Below, one piece after another: positions 1 to 6,804 of a stretch of 7,610 nt of DNA (position 1 is its first letter; the number at the start of each line of letters is the position of its first letter). The stretch comes from Gammaproteobacteria bacterium. Lineage in GTDB: Bacteria > Pseudomonadota > Gammaproteobacteria > GCA-001735895. Location of the stretch: contig JAPUFZ010000399.1 in the NCBI GenBank assembly GCA_027293245.1, positions 1 through 7,610 of the forward strand. The letters are read 5' to 3'. The notes under the pieces are model-generated. The model had not been told where the DNA came from, ran no database searches, and saw only the letters and a list, made by a program, of their open reading frames with translations. A program made the translations under genes and the position numbers.

Positions 1-1
1 C

Positions 2-517
2 GACTACCTCGCCAATGTTGCGGGTGCCCTATGGTTTAACCGGGATAAGTCCGCACTGGAAATGGATCTGGACGTGTGGGACCAGGTCATGGCAATCAAT
101 TTAAAAAGCATGGTGCACACGGCGAGGCACATCGTGCCGCAGATGCGTAAACGCGGTGGCGGTGCGATGGTGCATTTTTCCTCCACCCAATGTCTGCGCG
201 GCGACCTGGCACCGCAAGATGCCTACCAGGCCGCCAAAGCCGGTGTGGTGGCGTTTTCCAAATCACTCGCGATCCAGTTGGCGAGCGATAATATTCGCTC
301 CAACGTGATTTATCCCGGACCCAGCGAATCGCCCATGCAGGAGCGCTGGCAAGCCGATCCCGATGCACGCCTGGCCACAGCTGAGGCGATACCGCTGGGA
401 AGAGTGGGAACGGTCGAAGATATGTCCAACGCTTGCCTGTTTTTATTGTCCGACAAGGCATCATTCATTACCGGTACCGAATTACTGGTTGACGGTGGCC
501 TGCTGGCAAAACCCTGA
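2..517 (+). CDS. SDR-family NAD(P)-dependent oxidoreductase, 5' end cut by window edge
   Basis: This is the C-terminal 171 residues of a classical short-chain dehydrogenase/reductase. The reading frame is open from base 2, so the first in-frame ATG at 62 is internal and not the start. Visible family landmarks, in partial numbering, are NVAG at 5-8 (the NNAG-type motif after beta-4), the INLKS asparagine at 33, a Ser-Ser pair at 60-61 containing the catalytic serine, the catalytic YxxxK at Tyr75-Lys79, and a PG motif before the substrate loop (YPGPSESP). The usual C-terminal strand GTELLVDGG is also present. The N-terminal Rossmann TGxxxGxG cofactor motif lies outside the window, so NAD versus NADP preference cannot be judged. 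The fold is shared by FabG and many sugar or secondary-alcohol dehydrogenases, and the substrate is not evident. The gene converges on the MFS permease across 25 bases. Family assignment is secure; specific function is unknown. Confidence 0.9.
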   Translation, partial: DYLANVAGALWFNRDKSALEMDLDVWDQVMAINLKSMVHTARHIVPQMRKRGGGAMVHFSSTQCLRGDLAPQDAYQAAKAGVVAFSKSLAIQLASDNIRSNVIYPGPSESPMQERWQADPDARLATAEAIPLGRVGTVEDMSNACLFLLSDKASFITGTELLVDGGLLAKP

Positions 518-542
518 ATTATCAAGCTGTAATTAACTTAAT

Positions 543-1763
543 TCAGGCAGTGCTCGCATTCAGTCTCAATCGGGCCACGGGTCGCTCGTCTATAAAGATA
601 TGAATGAATGCGGTAATTGCCGCAATAATTGCCGTTGCCCACCAAACCACATCATACGATCCGGTATTATCAAATAAATACCCCCCCAGCCAGACACCGG
701 TAAAAGAGCCTATCTGATGACTCAGAAAAACGATGCCATAAAGAGTACCCATGTATCTCAGTCCAAACATCTGAGCCACCAAGCCTGAAGTGGGGGGCAC
801 AGTGGCCAACCAGAGTAACCCGGTCGTGATGGAAAAGGCGTAAACGGAAAAGGTTGAAATCGGAAAAACCAAAAACAGGACCAGGATGATCGCACGACCG
901 GCATAGTTATAAACCAGCAGCCATTTCATGGAATAGATTCCCGAAAGAAAACCGGAACCCAGTGAGCCTATGATGTTGAACAATCCTATTAATGCAAGAC
1001 TGGCGGCGGCAACCGAAGAATCAAAACCTTGATCCGATAAATAGGCCGGCATATGTACCGTGATAAATGCCAGCTGAAAACCACAGACAAAAAAACCTGC
1101 CACTAGCAACCAGTAATGGAAATGTCCCGAAGCTTCTTTTAATGCTTCCCGAAGAGTCTGATTTGGCTCATTGTCCGGATTACGTTTGCTGGCCGCATCG
1201 CCGGCAAAAGGTGGGGCCAGTAGAATCATCATCAAAGCGCCAACAGCCATAATAATAAGCGCCACCTGCCAGCCATAGGATTCAATAAAACCTCTGGCCA
1301 CAGGAATCAACAGGACCTGGCCCGCAGAACCTGCCGCGGTACCCAGCCCCAATGCGAAAGCCCGTCTTTCAGGGGCAACCATGCGTGCCATGGCGGGTAA
1401 CACGACACCAAAACCAGTACCTGAGATACCCATACCTATCAAAATACCTGCACCGGTATGCAGCTCCCAGATACTGCCCGCGTTAGCCGTGATATACAGA
1501 CCCAATGAATAGAGCAACGCGCCGCCCACAATCACCTTAACTGATCCATAGCGGTCGGCAATAGCACCCGCTATGGGTTGAGACAGGCCCCAGAACAGAT
1601 TTTGTAAGGCCAGCGAAAAGGCAAAGATTTCCCGCCCATAACCAAAGGTTTCTGAAATAGGTTTCATGAAAAATCCCATGGATGATCTCAGACCAAAATT
1701 AATAGCCAGCAATACACAGGCAAGAATAATTGCCAGGCTTATTAATCGCTTGTATTGAGTCAT
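543..1763 (-). CDS. MFS transporter, monocarboxylate/oxalate-formate antiporter-like
   Basis: A complete 406-residue inner-membrane permease of the major facilitator superfamily. The sequence shows about twelve hydrophobic segments in two halves, split by a polar cytoplasmic loop around residues 186-215 (rich in Asp, Asn, Lys and Glu). The loop 2-3 signature is clear as GAIADRYG at residues 66-73. The first segment and its following loop (GLRSSMGFFMKPI) resemble the MCT and oxalate/formate-antiporter branch, which suggests a small organic acid as cargo; this is inference from remembered family resemblance. There is no cleavable signal peptide; the N-terminus MTQYKR leads directly into helix 1. 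A GAGGGG tract (1767-1772 in plus coordinates) lies only 3 bases before the ATG, a rather close Shine-Dalgarno. Downstream it converges with the SDR gene; upstream it is divergent from gdhA. Its base composition appears somewhat more AT-rich than gdhA and the pca-like operon, judged by eye. Direction and substrate cannot be read from the sequence. Confidence 0.88.
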   Translation of the reverse strand: MTQYKRLISLAIILACVLLAINFGLRSSMGFFMKPISETFGYGREIFAFSLALQNLFWGLSQPIAGAIADRYGSVKVIVGGALLYSLGLYITANAGSIWELHTGAGILIGMGISGTGFGVVLPAMARMVAPERRAFALGLGTAAGSAGQVLLIPVARGFIESYGWQVALIIMAVGALMMILLAPPFAGDAASKRNPDNEPNQTLREALKEASGHFHYWLLVAGFFVCGFQLAFITVHMPAYLSDQGFDSSVAAASLALIGLFNIIGSLGSGFLSGIYSMKWLLVYNYAGRAIILVLFLVFPISTFSVYAFSITTGLLWLATVPPTSGLVAQMFGLRYMGTLYGIVFLSHQIGSFTGVWLGGYLFDNTGSYDVVWWATAIIAAITAFIHIFIDERPVARLRLNASTA

Positions 1764-1816
1764 GGGCCCCTCGTAATCGGTTCAGCTTGGGAAGTGACTA
1801 TACTGGTTCGAATCCC

Positions 1817-1849
1817 GTCGTGCTACGACTCAGCCTGAAAAATTCAGGC
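1817..1849. repeat. Two adjacent perfect hairpins
   Basis: The first is GTCGT-GCT-ACGAC (1817-1829), with a 5-bp stem and 3-base loop. The second is GCCTGAA-AAA-TTCAGGC (1833-1849), with a 7-bp stem and 3-base loop. Neither is followed by a T-run on either strand, so intrinsic termination is not supported. They lie in the leader side of the divergent region and could be a regulator site or a structured 5' leader; the role is unknown. Confidence 0.5.
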
Positions 1850-1960
1850 AACGAAAATCTGGTTCAACCGACCCGAATCAGGACCTGGATAAGGACAAAC
1901 AAATAATGCTATTGGTGAGGACCGCATGCATATTCTCTGGCACAAGGGTGTCGATACTGG

Positions 1961-1989
1961 TTGTAAGCCAGGCAGGCATATCTTATAAC
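1961..1989 (+). promoter_or_regulatory. Candidate sigma70 promoter for gdhA
   Basis: TTGTAA (1961-1966, four of six matches to TTGACA) and TATAAC (1984-1989, five of six matches to TATAAT) are separated by the ideal 17 bases. Transcription would begin near 1996 and give a leader of about 100 bases before the gdhA ATG. Prediction by eye only. Confidence 0.5.
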
Positions 1990-2085
1990 GGTACTTCCGG
2001 TACGAAAATCCTGACGGAAAATAAGAAAACTACCAATATGCAGTAAAAAAGCCACGGAATATGGCCTGCCTATTAACTATAAAAC

Positions 2086-2090
2086 GAGGA
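2086..2090 (+). promoter_or_regulatory. Ribosome binding site of gdhA
   Basis: GAGGA lies 5 bases before the ATG at 2096. This spacing fixes the start, which also agrees with the N-terminus of E. coli-type glutamate dehydrogenases. Confidence 0.75.
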
Positions 2091-2095
2091 AAGTC

Positions 2096-3445
2096 ATGTC
2101 CTGGCAAGAAAAATTAGAAAGCTTCAAGAACGGCGTTGAAAAACGTAATCCGGGCGAACCCGAATTTCATCAGGCAGTTTACGAGGTCGGCGCCAGTATT
2201 TTCCCTTACATCGAAGACAAGCCCTGGTACCAGGAAGCGCAGATCATGGAACGCCTGGCGGAACCGGATCGCATTATTATATTTCGGGTCTGTTGGGAAG
2301 ACGACCAGGGGAATGTTCGTGTTAACCGTGGCTGGCGAGTACAAAACAATAATGCCATCGGTCCCTACAAGGGTGGGCTGCGGTTTCATCCCTCGGTAAC
2401 GCAAAGTATCCTGAAGTTTCTTGCCTATGAGCAGACCTTCAAGAACAGTCTGACCGGGCTGCCGATGGGTGGCGGCAAGGGCGGATCTAATTTCAATCCC
2501 AAGGGAAAGTCGAATAACGAGGTGATGCGCTTCTGTCAGTCGTTTATGACCGAACTGGATCATTATATCGGTGCCGACATGGATATACCGGCCGGCGATA
2601 TCGGTGTCGGCGCCCGTGAGATCGGTTATCTGTTCGGCCAGCACAAACGCCTGACCAAGGAATTCACCGGTGTACTAACTGGCAAGGGTATGGAGTTTGG
2701 CGGCAGTCTGATTCGTGTCGAAGCGACCGGTTATGGCGCGGTTTATATGCTCGATTCCATGATCAAGTCGGTCGGTAGCACACTGGAAGGCAAGACTATT
2801 TGTATCTCCGGATCCGGCAATGTTGCCACCTATGCAACCGAAAAGGCCAATCATCTCGGTGGCAAAGTAGTGACTCTGTCCGATTCATCCGGTTTCATCC
2901 ACGACCCGGAAGGCATTGACGCCGAGAAACTGGCGTGGGTTTGTGAACTGAAAACGGTTCGGCGTGGCCGCATTTCGGAATATTGTGACGAGTTTCCGAG
3001 TGCCCAGTACTATGAAGGCAAACGCCCCTGGATGGTAGCTTGCGACGTCGCAATACCCTGTGCAACCCAGAATGAGATTAGCGCCGATGATGCGGCTGAA
3101 CTGATTAAAAATGGCTGTATAGCCGTCTCCGAGGGCGCCAACATGCCCAGCGAACAGGCCGCCGTTGATATGTTCCTGGAACAGAAGATTCTATTTGCAC
3201 CCTCCAAGGCGGCCAATGCCGGCGGTGTCGCAGTGTCGGGCCTGGAAATGAGCCAAAACAGTGCGCGCATTTCCTGGAAGGAAGCGGAGTTGCAAAAACT
3301 GCTGCAGGACATCATGCTGCAGATTCACGATCAGTGTGAAAAGTATGGCCGGGAAAGCGATACCTACGTCAATTACCTGAAGGGAGCGAATATCGCCGGT
3401 TTTATCAAAGTCGCCGATGCGATGATGGCGCATGGTATTATTTAG
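2096..3445 (+). CDS. gdhA: NADP-specific glutamate dehydrogenase
   Basis: Catalyses reversible reductive amination of 2-oxoglutarate with ammonium and NADPH to give glutamate, a cytosolic hexameric enzyme of nitrogen assimilation. The protein has 449 residues, close to the E. coli enzyme (447). The N-terminal substrate domain carries the three expected lysines: Lys92 in GPYKGG, Lys116 in the TFKN segment and Lys128 in LPMGGGKGG. The catalytic aspartate is Asp168 in PAGDIG. The Rossmann domain shows the GSGNVA dinucleotide loop at 239-244 and Ser-Asp-Ser-Ser-Gly around 262-266, the arrangement seen in NADP-preferring members. The C-terminal part has the conserved ANAGGVAVSGLEMSQN segment. No key residue is missing. 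It is probably monocistronic, with its own promoter, a good Shine-Dalgarno and a hairpin terminator just after the stop. Identification is secure; NADP preference is inferred from motifs. Confidence 0.97.
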   Translation: MSWQEKLESFKNGVEKRNPGEPEFHQAVYEVGASIFPYIEDKPWYQEAQIMERLAEPDRIIIFRVCWEDDQGNVRVNRGWRVQNNNAIGPYKGGLRFHPSVTQSILKFLAYEQTFKNSLTGLPMGGGKGGSNFNPKGKSNNEVMRFCQSFMTELDHYIGADMDIPAGDIGVGAREIGYLFGQHKRLTKEFTGVLTGKGMEFGGSLIRVEATGYGAVYMLDSMIKSVGSTLEGKTICISGSGNVATYATEKANHLGGKVVTLSDSSGFIHDPEGIDAEKLAWVCELKTVRRGRISEYCDEFPSAQYYEGKRPWMVACDVAIPCATQNEISADDAAELIKNGCIAVSEGANMPSEQAAVDMFLEQKILFAPSKAANAGGVAVSGLEMSQNSARISWKEAELQKLLQDIMLQIHDQCEKYGRESDTYVNYLKGANIAGFIKVADAMMAHGII

Positions 3446-3456
3446 TTAGGAAAGAA

Positions 3457-3499
3457 AAAGGTGCCGGAGGGATTAACTTTTAATTCCTCCGTCACCTTT
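3457..3499. terminator. Bidirectional intrinsic terminator between gdhA and the thiolase gene
   Basis: A 20-bp stem (3457-3476 with 3480-3499) closes on a 3-base loop CTT, with one C-T mismatch (3464/3492) and one G-T wobble (3471/3485). Read on the minus strand, the stem is followed by a U-rich tail (TTTTTCTTT), making it a good terminator for the thiolase operon. On the plus strand the stem ends in TTTATTG, with a separate T6 about ten bases on, a weaker tail for gdhA. It lies 11 bases after the gdhA stop and 21 bases after the thiolase stop, as expected for a shared terminator of convergent genes. Confidence 0.85.
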
Positions 3500-3520
3500 A
3501 TTGTCCACCTTTTTTGTCAT

Positions 3521-4720
3521 TTAATCCCTTTCCAGGATAACCGCGATGCCCTGCCCCACGCCTACACACATGGTACAGAGTGCGCGCTTAGCACCCGTAT
3601 GCTGTAGCTGTTGCACAGCAGTATTGACCAGTCGAGCGCCACTCATGCCAAGCGGATGCCCTAAAGCAATCGCACCCCCCTGCGGATTAATCCTGGGGTC
3701 ATCATCAGCCAGGCCCAGTTGACGGGTACAGGCCAGCGCCTGGACTGCAAACGCTTCATTGAATTCCAGAATGTCAAAATCATCCAGGGTCAAGCCCAGA
3801 CGCTTAAGCAGTTTGGTCGTAGCGGGTACCGGACCGATTCCCATAATGCGTGGCGCAACACCAGCTACCGCCATACCGAGTATGCGCGCCTGCGGCTCCA
3901 GGTTATGGCGTTTTACCCCATCCTCCGAAGCCAACAGCAAAGCCGCGGCGCCGTCGTTAATACCCGAGGCATTTCCCGCGGTTACAGTCCCCTGTTCAAA
4001 AATGGGTTTAAGCTGTGCCAGTTTTTCCAGGGTGGTTGCGCGTGGATGCTCATCCTGATCAACGACCAGGGCATCACCTTTTCGCTGGGGAAGATTAACC
4101 GGCACAATTTCACTAGCAAAGCGCCTATCCGCCTGTGCGTTAGCCGCTTTAGTTTGGCTCCAGAGGGCGAATTGATCCTGGTCTTCTCGGCTAATATCAA
4201 AATCCACCGCCAGATTTTCAGCCGTCTTTGGCATGGCCTCCGTACCGTATAACTTGTCCAGTTGCCGGTTGACAAATCTCCATCCCATCGTAGTGTCATA
4301 CATTTGTGGCGAGCGATCGAATGCCGAAGTCGCTTTACCAATAACAAAAGGCGCACGAGACATACTTTCGACGCCACCGGCAATGATTAAATCGGCCTCA
4401 CCGGCCCTGATTGTATTAGCGCAGAGGCCAACCGCATTCATGCCCGAACCACACAAGCGGTTAATGGTGCTAGCGGGTACTTCCAGCGGTAGCCCGGCGA
4501 GCAGCCCGGCCATACGTGCGACGTTGCGGTTATCCTCGCCTGACTGATTGGCGCAACCGAGCATTAAGTCATCCACAGCCGCCCAGTCAACGCCGGGATT
4601 GCGCTGCATTAATGCTTTAAGAGGAATAGCGGCCAGATCATCGGTACGCACCATGGCGAGCGCACCGCCGTAACGACCGATGGGCGTACGGATTCCATCA
4701 CAAATAAAAACGTCAGTCAT
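3521..4720 (-). CDS. pcaF: 3-oxoadipyl-CoA thiolase (acetyl-CoA C-acyltransferase)
   Basis: A 399-residue thiolase expected to cleave 3-oxoadipyl-CoA with CoA into succinyl-CoA and acetyl-CoA, the final step of the beta-ketoadipate pathway. Catalytic residues are all visible: nucleophilic Cys90 in NRLCGSG, NEAF at 321-324, His355 in GHPLG and Cys385 in [10 protein letters not shown]. The N-terminus ([16 protein letters not shown]), the [16 protein letters not shown] block and the MGIGPVPA block resemble remembered PcaF/PaaJ proteins more than FadA or PhaA, and length agrees with the roughly 400 residues of PcaF. A TGAGG (4728-4732) 7 bases before the ATG supports the start. It is the last gene of the minus-strand operon, 36 bases after the aminotransferase gene, and ends just before a strong hairpin. 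A related 3-oxoacyl-CoA could be the true substrate, since the gene lies apart from ring-cleavage genes. Thiolase family is certain; the pcaF label is likely. Confidence 0.88.
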   Translation of the reverse strand: MTDVFICDGIRTPIGRYGGALAMVRTDDLAAIPLKALMQRNPGVDWAAVDDLMLGCANQSGEDNRNVARMAGLLAGLPLEVPASTINRLCGSGMNAVGLCANTIRAGEADLIIAGGVESMSRAPFVIGKATSAFDRSPQMYDTTMGWRFVNRQLDKLYGTEAMPKTAENLAVDFDISREDQDQFALWSQTKAANAQADRRFASEIVPVNLPQRKGDALVVDQDEHPRATTLEKLAQLKPIFEQGTVTAGNASGINDGAAALLLASEDGVKRHNLEPQARILGMAVAGVAPRIMGIGPVPATTKLLKRLGLTLDDFDILEFNEAFAVQALACTRQLGLADDDPRINPQGGAIALGHPLGMSGARLVNTAVQQLQHTGAKRALCTMCVGVGQGIAVILERD

Positions 4721-4756
4721 TTCCTTGCCTCAGGATAATACGCGATTTGGTCTTTA

Positions 4757-6085
4757 TTATTTCAATTCTTTGATTTTACGAAATCCACCCAGCATTACAT
4801 CCGCGAGGATATCGACCTCCTTCTCGGTCATCACCGTAGACAGTGCGATCGAGCAAGTATTGATCAGCATAATACCGTTATCAAACAGGTAGTCCAACAA
4901 CACTTTAAGCCTTGCAGCCTGCTCGGGTGTTTCGAAAGCCGCGCGATAATTGATCGGTGGTTCAGGCTTCATATGGACTCGCAACATCGAGCCGCCACCC
5001 GTGACACAGGCAGGAATACCGGTTATACGGATCGCCTCCTCGATTTGATTGCGGGCGTAATCCGCCAACCTATTCAATTTTGATACAGCGGCCCGGTCAA
5101 ACAATCCCATGGTGACAAGTCCGGCCGTCATCGTAATCGGGTTGGCTGAAAAAGTACCGGAATGCGGGAACAGTACTTTATCCGCGAGCGGATCCATGAC
5201 ATCCATGACATCCCCGCGTCCCGCCAGGGCCCCTACCGGAAAGCCGCCTCCAATCATTTTACCCATCGCGGTCAGATCAGGCCTGACCTGGTACCACTGC
5301 TGGGCGCCTCCATAACTGGAACGGAATGTTATCACCTCGTCATAGACCAACAGCGCACCGTTATGCCGGGTCCACTGATGTAATGCCAATACGAATTCTT
5401 CGGAGGCAGGCACCAGGCCAACACGATGGGGTAACAGGTCAATTAACACACAGGCCAGGTCGTCGGCATGTTGATCCAGAATAGCAATTGCCCGTTCAAC
5501 ATCATTAAATGGAATCACCACTACTTCTTTTAGCGCCGAGGCAGGTGTGCCATGAGCAACCGGTACACTGGCTGGTTTTTCTTCCTCTCCCCAGTTAGCC
5601 GGTCTAGAGGTCTGGCTGACTTCGGCAAAATCATATAGCCCATGGTAGGCGCCTTCGACCTTGGCAATTTTAGCGCGCCCAGTATAGGCCCGCGCTGCCT
5701 TCAGGCAACTCATGATCGCTTCAGTGCCGGAATTGACAAAGCGGATTTTTTCAAAGCCGGGATTACGACTACACAGGTACTCGGCGTAGTCGATTTCTAC
5801 CTCCGTCGCCAGGGTAAAGGCTGTGCCTTTTTGTAACTGCTCAGTGACTGCCGACACCACGTCTGGATGCGCATGGCCATGAATCAGCGAGGCCATATTA
5901 TTGGCGAAGTCGATGCGCCGCACGCCTTCAATATCGGTCACATAACAACCCTGCCCGCGTTCGGCATAAAGCGGGTGCGGTTTGCGCAGTACCGTATTGC
6001 GGCTACAGCCGCCGGGCATAACCTTCAGGGCACGCCGGTAAAGCGCTGCACTGGGAGATTGCTTGATTGAAATGTCTCGCGGCAT
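4757..6085 (-). CDS. Class III PLP-dependent aminotransferase, glutamate-1-semialdehyde aminomutase-like
   Basis: A 442-residue cytosolic fold-type I PLP enzyme. Visible elements are the N-terminal PGGCSRNTV (residues 24-32, the position of PGGVNSPVR in HemL), the phosphate-binding SGTEA at 119-123, an aromatic stacking EGAYHG at 144-149, the cofactor aspartate Asp249 in YDEVIT, the Schiff-base Lys276 in MGKMIGGGFPVGA, and HSGTFSANP from the neighbouring subunit. It is probably not HemL. The usual EP motif (VEPxxG) is replaced by Asp216-Leu217 in IDLLPHRVG, and the mobile HemL loop after the YHG region differs. Arg29 after PGG-x-S recalls beta-phenylalanine aminotransferases, which bind the substrate carboxylate there (from memory). 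It lies 47 bases after the pcaJ-like gene and 36 before the thiolase gene, on the same strand. A role making a 3-oxo acid for the CoA-transferase fits, but is inference. The Shine-Dalgarno is weak. Fold is secure; substrate unknown. Confidence 0.9.
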   Translation of the reverse strand: MPRDISIKQSPSAALYRRALKVMPGGCSRNTVLRKPHPLYAERGQGCYVTDIEGVRRIDFANNMASLIHGHAHPDVVSAVTEQLQKGTAFTLATEVEIDYAEYLCSRNPGFEKIRFVNSGTEAIMSCLKAARAYTGRAKIAKVEGAYHGLYDFAEVSQTSRPANWGEEEKPASVPVAHGTPASALKEVVVIPFNDVERAIAILDQHADDLACVLIDLLPHRVGLVPASEEFVLALHQWTRHNGALLVYDEVITFRSSYGGAQQWYQVRPDLTAMGKMIGGGFPVGALAGRGDVMDVMDPLADKVLFPHSGTFSANPITMTAGLVTMGLFDRAAVSKLNRLADYARNQIEEAIRITGIPACVTGGGSMLRVHMKPEPPINYRAAFETPEQAARLKVLLDYLFDNGIMLINTCSIALSTVMTEKEVDILADVMLGGFRKIKELK

Positions 6086-6100
6086 GGAATTACCCGTCTT

Positions 6101-6126
6101 TTCTCTACTATTCGTTCCCTACTATT
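6101..6126. repeat. Imperfect 14-base tandem repeat in the pcaJ-aminotransferase spacer
   Basis: TTCTCTACTATT (6101-6112) and TTCCCTACTATT (6115-6126) differ at one base and recur with a 14-base period. On the minus strand they read AATAGTAGRGAA. Together they fill most of the 47-base spacer and add purine-rich, Shine-Dalgarno-like stretches before the aminotransferase start. Probably a local duplication; function not evident. Confidence 0.55.
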
Positions 6127-6132
6127 TAGTCT

Positions 6133-6804
6133 CTACTGCCAGTCATCTGCTATCAACTCGCAGCCGGTCCTTTGCCGTACATAATCCAGCTCGACGCCAG
6201 GCGCCAGTTCCACTAGTTTAAATCCTTGCGGAGTAACATCAATCACTGCCAGGTCGGTAAAAATACGGCTGACCACGGCCTTTCCGGTCAATGGAAAGGA
6301 GCAGGATCCCACCAGCTTGGGCTCGCCGGTCCTGGTGCAGTGCTGGGTAATGATGTAAATAGTCTTAACCCCCGCCACCAGGTCCATGGCCCCACCCACA
6401 GCCGGAATGGCGTCAACCGAACCGGTTGACCAGTTAGCCAGGTCACCGGTTTGTGACACCTGCATCGCGCCCAGTACACAGATATCTATATGACCACCGC
6501 GAATCATCGCAAAGCTGTCCGCATGATGAAAATAGGCTGCACCGGGAATAGCCGATACCTGCTTTTTTCCGGCATTAATAAGCTCTGGATCTTCCTGCCC
6601 TGCTTCCAATGTGGCACTCATGCCGAGTAAGCCATTCTCCGTGTGATAAATAACCTCCCTGCCCTCGGGTACATACTGGGCCACTTTTTCAGGGATGCCA
6701 ATCCCCAGGTTGACATAGGCGCCATCGGGAATATCGAGCGCTGCACGGCTGGCCATCTGCTCACGGTCCCAGCCGATAGATGCTGCCAATGCAATCGCGC
6801 TCAT
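6133..6804 (-). CDS. pcaJ: 3-oxoadipate CoA-transferase subunit B (class I CoA-transferase beta)
   Basis: The 223-residue beta subunit of a class I CoA-transferase, which with subunit A moves CoA from succinyl-CoA to a 3-oxo acid, here probably 3-oxoadipate. The catalytic glutamate is Glu56 in HTENGLLGM. An early glycine-rich stretch YVNLGIGIPEKVA (30-42) and the EDPELINAGK and YFHHADSFAMIRGGH blocks are typical. The HHADSF and DAIPAVGGAMDL wording favours PcaJ/CatJ over ScoB or AtoA, from remembered sequences. One difference is Thr instead of the usual Ser before the ENG motif. TCCT at 6812-6815 (AGGA on the coding strand) lies 7 bases before the ATG. The start overlaps the stop of subunit A as ATGA, which indicates translational coupling and equimolar synthesis. 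CoA-transferase assignment is firm; substrate could be another 3-oxo acid. Confidence 0.88.
   Translation of the reverse strand: MSAIALAASIGWDREQMASRAALDIPDGAYVNLGIGIPEKVAQYVPEGREVIYHTENGLLGMSATLEAGQEDPELINAGKKQVSAIPGAAYFHHADSFAMIRGGHIDICVLGAMQVSQTGDLANWSTGSVDAIPAVGGAMDLVAGVKTIYIITQHCTRTGEPKLVGSCSFPLTGKAVVSRIFTDLAVIDVTPQGFKLVELAPGVELDYVRQRTGCELIADDWQ

Larger units (their letters stand above)
1764..2095. other. Divergent intergenic region between MFS gene and gdhA
   Basis: This 332-base stretch has no convincing gene. It holds the leader of the minus-strand permease gene and the leader of plus-strand gdhA. From left to right: a possible minus-strand -10 element TATAGT (1797-1802, with no good -35), a tRNA T-arm-like motif (1802-1818), two adjacent hairpins (1817-1829 and 1833-1849), a weak 46-codon open frame (1906-2046), and a sigma70-like promoter (1961-1989). 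The 9-base word ATACTGGTT occurs at 1800-1808 and again at 1954-1962. An imperfect inverted pair built on AGGCAGGC lies near 1970-1980 and 2060-2072. Confidence 0.7.

Noticed and set aside
518..542. Possible terminator between the convergent SDR and MFS genes
   Set aside because: The 25 bases are AT-rich, with a TAATTAA-like stretch, but no stable stem with a T-run could be drawn.
1795..1830. Promoter for the MFS gene on the minus strand
   Set aside because: TATAGT (1797-1802) is an acceptable -10, but nothing near the right distance resembles a -35, so it is only mentioned in the intergenic entry.
1800..1962. 9-base direct repeat ATACTGGTT at 1800-1808 and 1954-1962 as an operator pair
   Set aside because: Two short copies about 150 bases apart, with no dyad symmetry, are not enough to support a regulator site.
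2114..2644. 176-codon open frame on the minus strand
   Set aside because: It lies wholly inside gdhA on the opposite strand, shows no recognisable domain and is explained as a shadow of a well-conserved gene.
3719..4252. 177-codon open frame on the plus strand
   Set aside because: It is antisense to the thiolase gene, has a composition unlike a real protein and no family motif.
5192..5213. Tandem 9-base repeat (ATCCATGAC twice) within the aminotransferase gene
   Set aside because: It encodes VMDVMD in frame at a place where HemL proteins also have a DVMD sequence; it needs no explanation beyond coding.
4757..6085. Calling the aminotransferase hemL (heme biosynthesis)
   Set aside because: It has the HemL fold, but lacks the EP motif, differs in the gating loop and lies in a catabolic operon with no heme genes.
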